64,000 bases of DNA from the NCBI GenBank assembly GCA_964350315.1, contig CAYGJD010000006.1:1-64000 (forward strand), in the 5' to 3' direction. The stretch comes from JAJZEO01 sp964350315. GTDB taxonomy: Bacteria > Chlamydiota > Chlamydiia > Chlamydiales > 2-12-FULL-49-11. Of this stretch, positions 56,801-64,000 are shown in pieces (position 1 is the first letter of the stretch; every line of letters starts with the position of its first letter). Both the position numbers and the translations under genes were made by a program. The notes under the pieces were generated by a model. The model searched no databases and was not told the DNA's origin. It was given only the letters and a program-made list of their open reading frames with translations.

Positions 56801-56972
56801 CACCTTTTTTGGTAAAAGTTGTGATTAATATGCGTTTTAGTGGGATGCCTTTTAGCACAAGGCGCCGGACGATATGTTCAATTGCAAATGTTTTGCCAGT
56901 TCCAGCAGAAGCTTCAATGAAAATTTTCCCTTCAATTGATTGGTCTACGTCAAGACAGTTAAATACTTTCAC
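53829..56972 (-). CDS. recB: Exodeoxyribonuclease V beta subunit
   Basis: I place the start at GTG 56972, after GAGGAGG, giving the expected N-terminus VKVFNCLDVD and 1047 residues; the frame runs to 57131 inside recC. The UvrD-type helicase core has IEASAGTGKTFAIEHIV, IIDEFQDTDPKQWTIF, VVGDPKQSIYGFRGAD and MTMHMSKGLEFEIVFPIG. The C-terminal PD-(D/E)XK nuclease keeps GFVDLVFF and ILDWKMNYLPE. It is the 3'-5' helicase and nuclease of RecBCD. It overlaps recC by 14 nt. Confidence 0.96.
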   Translation of the reverse strand: MKVFNCLDVDQSIEGKIFIEASAGTGKTFAIEHIVRRLVLKGIPLKRILITTFTKKGVRDLKRRIYENLQEALAQAKIGSEEALTLENNLALIEEAQIHTIHSFCHRSLSEFAFEVGLSLTHEDPESEEKQSEVHSAILDTLRTTLDDQEFSPAQLMRLMSHFQRDVQKLVKKISSFLGQDTEIADYLPYTTMKSSFDRIIHSLDKELLKSDLYALATIHKKCADRSGTLFPFIEKQIESIENFEELIASSPSIFSLLSNDNMKSGKSARDLSLHYKNEIELLKPLVLESADPLITFMRLATKAKARVDLIAMKNPNYLLDAMLAKIDNKLFCNLLKSKYSSIIIDEFQDTDPKQWTIFSSLFFHSADPFVVVGDPKQSIYGFRGADLGTYLKAKESFFQTYLLTTNYRSSKSLIHALNRIFNQEKITQTFSLPYEPITAGKDLDDSVGLLAITTTKGEDQILQFVANEICRLKNEEGRPLSDCAILVKDRFQASRMTKVLEEKNISYLSTATDTIIDCEAFRFVELSLKIAANVRDTSLFNQFLLHPFVGWPLEMISTDLNDPKLSDAITKFSALQMRFSAYDASTFLRALLNETFYERPIIENAARDGQTYNDLMQTIELIFNQDRNSPLDAIARLRKRNDLEAPSLKRRPLNDSNSVYVMTMHMSKGLEFEIVFPIGIIAPSKAKQEFTKSHQQKIIRFAADHQDTKNHLNALDQEKMRLFYVALTRAKSRLLLPFCIEEKKSPTKLGTASPAELFLASLTANKTLSQEEVYDQISTLTIDSVTEALANLSLEAKNIDHENFDLNIQQESSKDNNEERCIVTLNETSPRMTSFSSLAKKSHTFTTPIEKDETLLPYGAHTGNIFHLLFEKIIENGLYYPWKEEAIKALIENDLSYTHLNEWKKEAFNVIYTAFHTQIDGFSLCDVPPENMLQESSFFFNLKENVNIKGFVDLVFFHQEKFYILDWKMNYLPEYTQESLDKAMDDHDYKKQAAIYARALEIYTSNLTSPHSFGGSIYFFLRGGENGLYLYKPEKFDLQLILGGAV

Positions 56973-59900
56973 AAACCTCCTCGATGAACTTAGTCCAGTC
57001 AATATCCATGTTTGGTTTGATTGCGTCAAGATAAGGGTCTTTAAAAAGAAAGTTGTTTTGCAAAGCTGTTTTCTTTGCTGCATACGATTTGATATTTTCT
57101 GGCATGAGAGGTGAAGGGGTATTGTATGCAAGTCTGTGGTATTCTAGAAAAAGCTCAAGAGAAGCTAAAGGATCCTTTATGTTAAAGGAAACTTTTTGGC
57201 CATCTTTGGCAAAGATTATGGACTTTTCAAATTTCCACTCGTCGATAAGCGATGCAATCAAAAGTTTAGGCCATAATTTCCAGATGGAGGCAATGGAGCT
57301 TTCCGAAAAAGAAAAAAGCCCAAGATGTGTAACCATGTCCATCCGACCATAAAGCAGTGTCTCTTTGACTTGAATTGGTGGATGGAGGAATTCTTGCTTT
57401 GAGCGTTTCAAAGGAGAATCAATTGCGGGGTCAAAAATGATGTGAATGAAATCGTTTTGTGAAAGACCAAAGAGTTTAAGGTTCTGATTTGCAGATTCTA
57501 TCTCACTCTCAACTTCTATTTTTGCTGCGATGGAGAAAATAGCTGTGGGCATCAACCCGTGTGTATCGATATGTTGAATGATTTCGTTTTTGTCATTAAG
57601 GTATGCTTTTTGGCGAATTTCAGCTCTACCTTGATATGACAACATGAATTCGCGCATTTCTCTTGATTCTTCTTCATCTTCTCGGCCAAGAAAAATCCCA
57701 CATCTTTTTTGAAGAAAGAATCTTAAGGGGTGAGTAGCAAGTCGTGTTAAATCAGAAATTTCAATCGAATCAAATGAAGGGTGCGGCTCTGTTTGATTTG
57801 TGTGTAACGTTGCACTCTCAACGGGAGGGGGCAGGTGCATGTTTGGTGATGTTGGAGGGTGAGATTTGATGGAAATGTTTTTAGTTACATTTAGCAAATC
57901 TTCGACAAGAAGAGAGGGAAAAAGTTCTTTTCCATCACTTGCGCTAATATGCGTATACGAAATTATAAGATGATCTCTTGTGTGGGCAATAGCTTCAAAG
58001 AAAAACATTTTGTCTTTTTCTGTAATTGATAGTCTATGTTCTGAGCCAGGTGAGTTTATAAGTTCGTCGATTGATCGTTTAGTTTGAGTTCTTGGGAAAG
58101 CCTCTTCATCCATACCAAGAAGAATAGTCACTTTTGGCGAAGCGATTAACCCTTCACCAATCGATGAAAAAGAAATAGGAGGGCGTTTCGTATTTACAAT
58201 TTTTCCTTCTTTTGCTGAGGTAATTTCTTCGATTATTTTAAGGATAAGGTCAAAAGAAAGAATTTCATCAAGGGTAGGACTCTTGATGATTTGTGTAAGA
58301 GGGGTAAGTTTTATAATTTCTTTGAGAAAACCTTCTTTTGTTTCGCTATCCTCAAAATAATCCTCCATCAATTGAAAGATTGTTTCAATCCATTGTGAAA
58401 TTGTCCGTTTTTTCTTTTTTAGACTTTGCAAATCACAAGCGATTCGCTTGAGAAAGAAGATAAGGTCACCAAAAGCTTCTGATGAAGAAATTTCAATGGG
58501 GGAGGATAAGTAACTAAGAGAGAGCAGAAGCTTGTTAAAGGCATCACGAAACGTCCCTTGCCCAGTAATATTTTCAACACCTAAAATTTCAGAGCGCATC
58601 TCTTTATCAAATCCCCAATGTACATGGATCTTTTCAAAGAGAATCCAAAATGCTTTAATTTCTTCATCACTGCAGTTGGGAGGATTTTTTGTGCAGGGTG
58701 ATGAAAGAAGTTCAAAGATTTCTTTTGGTTTAAACCTTCCATTGGCTAAAGAAAAAAATGATCGAATCATGCTTAAGGTGTTGAGCCTACTATTGTCACA
58801 AATGTCAGAAATAATGTAACCAAAGGGGGAATTTTTTTGATCAAAGACAAATTCAATAGCAGGTGCATAATGTTCGATGTCAGGAGCAAATATTTGTATT
58901 TCGGATGTTTTTAATGATGGGTCGCTTGTGAAAAGATCTAAAAGAGTCTCATAAATTGTTTCGATTTCACGAAATTTTGTAGGACAACTATGAACTTGTA
59001 TCGAAGTGTCGTTCTCAAACTCCATTTCTGGAATGGGTTCGAGCTCAAAAATAGCTCTTTGGTGTTCATTTAATGCACATTCGCCTTCAGGAAAAACAAA
59101 ATGTTCTTCGACTTGTTTTTCGCTGATCCAATCAGAAAGAGTATTTCCAGCTCCTGCGAAATTTGCAAAAAGTCGGTTAGGCTCTTTTCCAAGTGAGTGA
59201 AAATAAGAACGTTCTGAGGGGTTTATCTGTGCTTTTTTAAGCTTTTGATCAATTGATGCAAGAGCTTTATCTGTTAAAATATCAGAAACAAAGTGGGGAG
59301 TTGCACTCTTGTGATAAATGTTTGCAGAAACTTTATCAAAAATATTCTGATAAATAGAAGGAATTACGGGGAGGGCAAAAAGATGGATATAGGAGTTGAT
59401 TGAAATTTCTTTCATCTCTTGAAAAAAGGTATGAGGAAAGTCCCAGTGGTTATTTGCAAGTGCAAAAAGGTGTTGTTGCCACCCTTTTTTATTTTGCCAA
59501 ATGCCTAGAGCTTCTCCACCATAAAGCCCATATGAAAGGAATGTATGGCTCAGATGTTCTGCTAATGAAAGTCGTTTTTTTTCATCATCTTTTGCATACC
59601 TAGTAAGGTCAGGAAATAGTTCTGGAGAGTTTGTAATAAGAGATTTAATGGTAAAATCTAAGAAGGCCATTAGATGGTGATGGTGGGGAAATCTCAGAGA
59701 AGTGCCACGTGAGAGTTTCATGATATGTTCGATTGCTTGCGGGAGGGATAAAAAGCGAATTCCAAAGCAGATGCCCATTTCATCGCTGATTTGTTGAATT
59801 AAACGATTTTTTATGACATTGGTGGGGATAACAACTAAATGCCTCAGATGTCCTCTGTCTAGTGCATTTTTGAAAACTTGGATAAAAGATTTGATAAGAA

Positions 59901-59994
59901 TGTCTAGTTCATTACTAACAAACGCATTACCACATGATGGGTGGTTATGCTTGCTCAAATCTTTATACTTAGTTAAACTCTTTTTTCCCTGCAT
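56959..59994 (-). CDS. recC: Exodeoxyribonuclease V gamma subunit
   Basis: A 1011-residue RecC, the Chi-recognition scaffold of RecBCD, with a degraded helicase and nuclease fold. Recognisable blocks are FVSNELDILIKSFIQVF near the N-terminus, HLVVIPTNVIKNRLIQQISD, IQIFAPDIEHYAPAIEFVFD, VTILLGMDEEAFPRTQ and EKDKMFFFEAIAHTRDHLII. The exact start is uncertain because no strong ribosome site is seen at 59994. It is divergent from the lplT-type gene. A recB-recC-ygeD neighbourhood is also known in Chlamydia. Confidence 0.93.
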   Translation of the reverse strand: MQGKKSLTKYKDLSKHNHPSCGNAFVSNELDILIKSFIQVFKNALDRGHLRHLVVIPTNVIKNRLIQQISDEMGICFGIRFLSLPQAIEHIMKLSRGTSLRFPHHHHLMAFLDFTIKSLITNSPELFPDLTRYAKDDEKKRLSLAEHLSHTFLSYGLYGGEALGIWQNKKGWQQHLFALANNHWDFPHTFFQEMKEISINSYIHLFALPVIPSIYQNIFDKVSANIYHKSATPHFVSDILTDKALASIDQKLKKAQINPSERSYFHSLGKEPNRLFANFAGAGNTLSDWISEKQVEEHFVFPEGECALNEHQRAIFELEPIPEMEFENDTSIQVHSCPTKFREIETIYETLLDLFTSDPSLKTSEIQIFAPDIEHYAPAIEFVFDQKNSPFGYIISDICDNSRLNTLSMIRSFFSLANGRFKPKEIFELLSSPCTKNPPNCSDEEIKAFWILFEKIHVHWGFDKEMRSEILGVENITGQGTFRDAFNKLLLSLSYLSSPIEISSSEAFGDLIFFLKRIACDLQSLKKKKRTISQWIETIFQLMEDYFEDSETKEGFLKEIIKLTPLTQIIKSPTLDEILSFDLILKIIEEITSAKEGKIVNTKRPPISFSSIGEGLIASPKVTILLGMDEEAFPRTQTKRSIDELINSPGSEHRLSITEKDKMFFFEAIAHTRDHLIISYTHISASDGKELFPSLLVEDLLNVTKNISIKSHPPTSPNMHLPPPVESATLHTNQTEPHPSFDSIEISDLTRLATHPLRFFLQKRCGIFLGREDEEESREMREFMLSYQGRAEIRQKAYLNDKNEIIQHIDTHGLMPTAIFSIAAKIEVESEIESANQNLKLFGLSQNDFIHIIFDPAIDSPLKRSKQEFLHPPIQVKETLLYGRMDMVTHLGLFSFSESSIASIWKLWPKLLIASLIDEWKFEKSIIFAKDGQKVSFNIKDPLASLELFLEYHRLAYNTPSPLMPENIKSYAAKKTALQNNFLFKDPYLDAIKPNMDIDWTKFIEEVCESI
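56976..56982 (-). promoter_or_regulatory. Ribosome-binding site deciding the recB start
   Basis: GAGGAGG (minus strand) lies 3 nt before the GTG at 56972, within the end of recC. It supports a GTG start and translational coupling of recB to recC. Confidence 0.7.
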
Positions 59995-60017
59995 GAATCA
60001 AGTTGTGAGGTTGAATT

Positions 60018-61838
60018 ATGACAAAACCGTCTCTTTCTTATAGAGTTAAAAGAATGTCCCTTTCGAAGCCAGCTGGATTCTCGGGGAGACATCCATTTGG
60101 TTTTCTCAATGTTTCACAGTTTTTGTCGGCGTTTAATGATAATTTGTTTAAATTTCTTACGATCTTTTTACTTATTGATATTAAAGGTGTCGCATCTTCG
60201 AATGATATTTTGTTTTTTATTGGCGTTGCGTTTGTCTTGCCGTTTCTCATGTTCTCTTCTTGTGCCGGGGTTTTAGCAGATCGTTTTAGTAAGCAAAAAA
60301 TGATTGTCTTTACCAAAGTGCTTGAAATCATGATCATCGGTTTAGCCTTTTTTGTCTACGCTCACAAAATGGAGTTTGGTTGTTATTGTCTCGTATTTCT
60401 TCTTTCTTTTCAAAGCGCACTTCTTGGTCCCTCTAAATATAGTATTGTGCCAGAGCTTGTTAGAAGAGAAAATATCCCTAAAGCAAATGGACTTCTTACA
60501 TCTTTTACCTATTTAGCGATCATTTGCGGGACGTTCTTGGCGACATTTTTGACAGATATTACAGGAAAAAACTTTCACGCGTGTTTGGTCGTTTGCATGG
60601 CAGCCGCGGTTATTGGCTTTATTACATCCCTCTACATTCCACATACAGAGGCAAAACTCACAACAACTAAAATTTTCACAGCAAATGTTTTGACTCAAGT
60701 TCATAAGACAATGAAGTTTTGTAAAAAGACTCATCGTTTGCGTTTAGCTGTATTAGGCTCATCGTTCTTTTTATTTATTGGCGGATATCTACAGCTTAAT
60801 GTGATTCCTTTTGCAATCGATTTTCTGGGAATGACAGAAACAGGTGGAGGGTATCTATTTTTTGCAACTGCAGTTGGGATAGCTATTGGTGCTTTGATTG
60901 GTGGAAAATGCTGCAGAAAAGAAGTTGACCTTGGCCTTTCATGTTTTGGTTTATTAATTTTATGTTTTAGCTTAATAGGACTTGTTGTTTGTTCTCATAG
61001 CATTGTAGGAGCGATCATTTCATTGGTATGTCTGGGAGTTTTTGGTGGGATGTTTGTCGTGCCACTTGATTCGTATATCCAATCATTTAGCCCTTCTGAA
61101 ATACGTGGACAGGTTATAGCTGCTGCAAGTTTTTTAAGCTTTTTTTGCCTACTGCTTGCACCAATCACACTTTATTTATTTGGAACAGTATTGAATGTAT
61201 CGTCAAGAACGGGATTTATTTTCATCGCAGCAGTAATTTTTATCGCATTCCTTGTTCTTGTTAAGTTTTTATCGAGTGCTTTTTTACACTTTATATCAAA
61301 ACGTCTAATTCAACCTTTTTACGACCTACACTTCATCAACTATCCTTTTGTTATTGGACATCAAGAAGACAAAATTGCGGTTGTTTTGCAAAAAACATCA
61401 TGGCTAAACCTTGCAATACTTATTGGAGAGAGCTCCAAAACACATATTTTTATCGTTAAGTCAAAACAATCCTTTATGGATAAGTTTTTTAACCTGTTTA
61501 CTGGAATAAATGTTTTGCAGTGCGCTATTGGTGAAAAGCCAGATCCTGCGATTGTTCACAAGAGTATTGATGGTTTGCCTTCTGTAATTAAGCCAATTTT
61601 TGTATTTACGTGCGCAAAAGCCTATCAGTATTATATCGATCACAACTTCTTTGAAAATCTTTCAAAGGATTACAATTACAACGTCAAGCGTTTTGTCCTA
61701 AAAAACAAATCTCACTTTAAGCCAGATTGGAACAAGCCGCTCCATTATACTCAGCTTACATTCCGCTTTGAGAATTGGAGTGAAAAACGCCTTTCTCATA
61801 ACACCAAGGAAGAGCTTGTTTTTTCTCTTAAAAAATAA
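60018..61838 (+). CDS. lplT: MFS transporter, LplT/YgeD type, with C-terminal extension
   Basis: This 606-residue protein has an MFS core of about 410 residues starting GFLNVSQFLSAFNDNLFKF, the signature of the LplT/YgeD lysophospholipid transporters. Next come RFSKQKMIVFTKVLEI and LLGPSKYSIVPELV. After the last membrane segment there is a hydrophilic C-terminal extension of about 190 residues (NLAILIGESSKTHIFIVKSK onwards) not found in E. coli LplT. The start follows GTGAGG. Extension function is unknown. Confidence 0.85.
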   Translation: MTKPSLSYRVKRMSLSKPAGFSGRHPFGFLNVSQFLSAFNDNLFKFLTIFLLIDIKGVASSNDILFFIGVAFVLPFLMFSSCAGVLADRFSKQKMIVFTKVLEIMIIGLAFFVYAHKMEFGCYCLVFLLSFQSALLGPSKYSIVPELVRRENIPKANGLLTSFTYLAIICGTFLATFLTDITGKNFHACLVVCMAAAVIGFITSLYIPHTEAKLTTTKIFTANVLTQVHKTMKFCKKTHRLRLAVLGSSFFLFIGGYLQLNVIPFAIDFLGMTETGGGYLFFATAVGIAIGALIGGKCCRKEVDLGLSCFGLLILCFSLIGLVVCSHSIVGAIISLVCLGVFGGMFVVPLDSYIQSFSPSEIRGQVIAAASFLSFFCLLLAPITLYLFGTVLNVSSRTGFIFIAAVIFIAFLVLVKFLSSAFLHFISKRLIQPFYDLHFINYPFVIGHQEDKIAVVLQKTSWLNLAILIGESSKTHIFIVKSKQSFMDKFFNLFTGINVLQCAIGEKPDPAIVHKSIDGLPSVIKPIFVFTCAKAYQYYIDHNFFENLSKDYNYNVKRFVLKNKSHFKPDWNKPLHYTQLTFRFENWSEKRLSHNTKEELVFSLKK

Positions 61839-61871
61839 GATCAAACATTCTAGCAAACTGCTACACAAGCA

Positions 61872-62645
61872 TCAAAACTTCATTGAAACTTCAGTTCCTA
61901 CTGCAAGTTCTGCAAAGAGGCGAGCTTCTGCTGTGAATGAAAAGTAGGTATGAGATGAGATTGAAAGACCGCAAACAAGGCCATTTCTGTTTTTGTTTGA
62001 AAACTTTATTTCTGTAGTAGGAGAAAAACCAACAGGTAAATTGATCAACTTTCCATTTATCTGATAATAGTACCACCCAACGTAGGGAATAAGAAAATTT
62101 AAGGTGTAGGATCCTTGTAGACCAGCTTGCCATCCATTGTATTTATAACGAGAGTTACTGGGAATGGTGATGTCGACGCCATTATTAGAAAGTGTGCCTA
62201 ATTTAGACTTTGATTCTTCTATTTTTCCATTGATGCCGAAAGAAAAATTTTTCCATTCAAGTGCAAGAAGTTTTGCTGCAACGTAACCCGTATAAGAGTG
62301 ATTGGTTTTGAAGTAGAGAGTCTGATTTTCTAGTCCGTAAAGAGTTCCATTAATACTGTTTCCGCCTGCAAAGGCTGAGAGATTTAAGCGGTGAAATAAA
62401 TCAATTGTTATATCACCACCAAATGTGTTTTGGTAATATTTTTTAAATGCACTTCCATTTTGTTGAACGTAATATCGATCAAATGTCCAATCATCCATCA
62501 ACGATAATTTCAAAGCGATGATACTTTTTGGTCCTGTAAAAAATCCTTTTTGTATTATATTCGGATCAGATGGGTTTCCTACATAAAATCCATGAAGGTG
62601 AGAGATCATTAGGAGCGTAAATATGGACAAAATTCGATTCAACAC
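61872..62645 (-). CDS. Putative outer-membrane beta-barrel protein
   Basis: A 257-residue protein with a signal peptide (ILSIFTLLMISHLHGFY). The mature part has regular strand-like blocks (LNLSAFAGGNSINGTLYGLE, YTGYVAAKLLALEW, GWQAGLQGSYTLNFLIPYVG) and ends AVGTEVSMKF, with a terminal phenylalanine. It resembles chlamydial small barrel proteins, but I cannot name a family. Divergent from the TpsB gene, 90 bp apart. Confidence 0.7.
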   Translation of the reverse strand: MLNRILSIFTLLMISHLHGFYVGNPSDPNIIQKGFFTGPKSIIALKLSLMDDWTFDRYYVQQNGSAFKKYYQNTFGGDITIDLFHRLNLSAFAGGNSINGTLYGLENQTLYFKTNHSYTGYVAAKLLALEWKNFSFGINGKIEESKSKLGTLSNNGVDITIPSNSRYKYNGWQAGLQGSYTLNFLIPYVGWYYYQINGKLINLPVGFSPTTEIKFSNKNRNGLVCGLSISSHTYFSFTAEARLFAELAVGTEVSMKF

Positions 62646-62735
62646 AATAAAACCTTTTATTTCCTTCTTTTTTCACTATAAAAAATGTGGTAATGTTTTA
62701 TCTAGTAAAAAGAGAGACAAAGAGAGTATTTTTTG

Positions 62736-64000
62736 ATGAAGGTGTTCAAATCTAGTTTTATTTCCGTTTTTACTTTTGCTCTTTTGGGCATAGGATCGCT
62801 CCAAGCAGACTATGAGTATCATGTTTATGAGCCAAAGAGTCCAACGATGAAATCGGGAGCGAAGCCAGAAAAAAAGACTCCCATGAAAAATGATGTTGTT
62901 TCAGATAAACGTGTTGTCATACCAAAGCTCAAAGGTATTGTTGTCAATGGAGATGATAAACTCCCACCAGATCACGTTGTAAGTACTGCTCATGGGGTTG
63001 AATACTACAGAATTTCGTCTTCTATACGGAGTAAGCAGCGAACTCAGCTTAAGAAGAAGCTACAAAAATATATTGGTAGAACTCTCACATTTGAAAAACT
63101 GAGCGAAATAAAAAAAGACATTCAAAAACATTATCAAAAAAATGGCCAGGCAGTTGTTATTGTTTCTGTTCCAGAGCAGGATGTAACAAATAACGTTATA
63201 GTTATTGATGTGTTGGAATCAAAAGTTGGAAAGATAACAATTCAAGGAAATAAGCATTTTAGCACCGAAAGATATCAAGAATATGTTTCCCTGCAAGAAG
63301 ACGATATTGTTTCTAACGGTCAAGTTGAAAATGATCTAGCATTTATAAATCGAAACCCTTGGCGCCTTGCAACAGTAACGTATTCTCCTGGTGAGCAATA
63401 TGGAACTACAGACATCACATATAACATTCGTGATGAAAGACCATTTAGGGTTTATGCTGGTGCAGACAATACAGGATTTAAGGTCACAGATATTTACAGG
63501 GTCTTTTTTGGTTTCAACTGGGGTAATTTTCTTTCAGTAGATCAGATCCTTTCTTATCAGTATACAGCATCCCCAGACTTTAAGCAGTTTCAAGCTCATA
63601 CTGCACACTACACAGTTCCTTTACCGAATAAAAACCTTCTTGTTTTCTTTGGTGGGTACTCAAGTGTTGTTGCTGCACATGAAATTATTCCTGCAAATGT
63701 CAGCAAAGGACAAAGTTTGCAAGCAAGTGGAAGGTATGTTTATCCTTTCATGCCTGAAAATAATTGGATGCAGGAAATTAAAGCGGGAATTGATTACAAG
63801 CGGACAAACAACGACTTGGTTGTTGGTGAGACTGTTTTATCAAGTGCTTATGCAACAATATTTCAATACGTTGTTGCTTATGAGACAAGTTTTTCTTGGG
63901 ATACCCAAACTATCGAAGGGGAAGTAGAAGGATTTATTCAGCCCTTTGCGATTGGTGATAGTATGACATCAAGCAATTACGATCGTTTAAGACCAGGAGC
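62736..64000 (+). CDS. Two-partner secretion transporter (TpsB/ShlB/FhaC family), 3' end off the window
   Basis: The frame starts at ATG 62736 and is still open at 64000 (421 codons). It has a signal peptide (VFTFALLGIGSLQA) and a linker. Two POTRA-like domains follow: RTLTFEKLSEIKKDIQKHY, QAVVIVSVPEQDVTNNVIVI, then VLESKVGKITIQGNKHFS. After these the beta-barrel begins (FRVYAGADNTGFKVTDIYRV). These are the features of TpsB outer-membrane transporters, which export a large exoprotein (TpsA) across the outer membrane. The partner gene is not visible. Such systems are uncommon in described chlamydiae. Confidence 0.87.
   Translation, partial: MKVFKSSFISVFTFALLGIGSLQADYEYHVYEPKSPTMKSGAKPEKKTPMKNDVVSDKRVVIPKLKGIVVNGDDKLPPDHVVSTAHGVEYYRISSSIRSKQRTQLKKKLQKYIGRTLTFEKLSEIKKDIQKHYQKNGQAVVIVSVPEQDVTNNVIVIDVLESKVGKITIQGNKHFSTERYQEYVSLQEDDIVSNGQVENDLAFINRNPWRLATVTYSPGEQYGTTDITYNIRDERPFRVYAGADNTGFKVTDIYRVFFGFNWGNFLSVDQILSYQYTASPDFKQFQAHTAHYTVPLPNKNLLVFFGGYSSVVAAHEIIPANVSKGQSLQASGRYVYPFMPENNWMQEIKAGIDYKRTNNDLVVGETVLSSAYATIFQYVVAYETSFSWDTQTIEGEVEGFIQPFAIGDSMTSSNYDRLRPG

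Overview
The window looks like a chromosomal segment of a chlamydia-like bacterium (phylum Chlamydiota). Several genes point this way: greA carries the roughly 550-residue N-terminal extension typical of chlamydiae, thyX is long and duplicated, nqrA and two tyrP-type permeases are present, and recD-recB-recC sits next to an lplT/ygeD-type transporter. Three outer-membrane proteins belong to the Lpg1974/MOMP-like porin family. From general knowledge that family is greatly expanded in Simkania- and Waddlia-like chlamydiae, so a Simkaniaceae-like host is my best guess; it is an inference, not a proof. The mtgA gene and the two-partner secretion transporter also suggest an environmental chlamydia rather than the genus Chlamydia.

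Layout. 1-9.3 kb: a low-GC island of ten genes encoding glycosyltransferases and methyltransferases, every one with an N-terminal Sec-type signal peptide. It contains an overlapping operon GT2 - GT6 (ABO blood-group type) - GT11 (alpha-1,2-fucosyltransferase type) - GT2, the last gene being cut by a 53-nt poly-T run at the window edge. 9.3-14.7 kb: greA-tyrP-uvrB, transcribed leftwards. 14.8-23.3 kb: nqrA, thyX, tyrP, rdgB, a YacP-like NYN gene with no ordinary start codon, an NlpC/P60 hydrolase, oppA and a secreted protein. 23.3-28 kb: a leftward five-gene operon with a PilM/GspL-like protein, a PilO/GspM-like protein, a MORN-repeat lipoprotein, 5-formyl-THF cyclo-ligase and an outer-membrane protein. 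28-37.6 kb: yggT, dusB, two MOMP-like porins, glk, recA, a barrel protein, a repeat protein, ispA and a GlmU-C-like acyltransferase.

At about 37.6-37.87 kb an intergenic region holds a 30-bp AT-only stretch, DnaA-box-like 9-mers and 11-bp-phased repeats. In hand-counted sample lines the plus strand changes there from C-rich (left) to G-rich (right), whichever way the genes point. This makes it a candidate replication origin, next to a tRNA-Pro(GGG) gene.

38-64 kb: ung, an MFS transporter, dapA, a cytosolic glycosyltransferase, a DUF2721 protein, thrS, a large putative papain-like cysteine protease, four tandem Inc-like membrane proteins, another MOMP-like porin, a secreted propeller-like protein, mtgA, recC-recB-recD, an lplT/ygeD-type transporter, a barrel protein and a two-partner secretion transporter that runs off the right edge.

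The main biological theme is an exported, apparently acquired set of sugar-transferring enzymes next to an ordinary housekeeping chromosome. Because nucleotide sugars are not normally available in the periplasm, I infer that these enzymes may act outside the bacterium, for example in the inclusion or the host secretory pathway. One possible activity is building ABH-like glycans.
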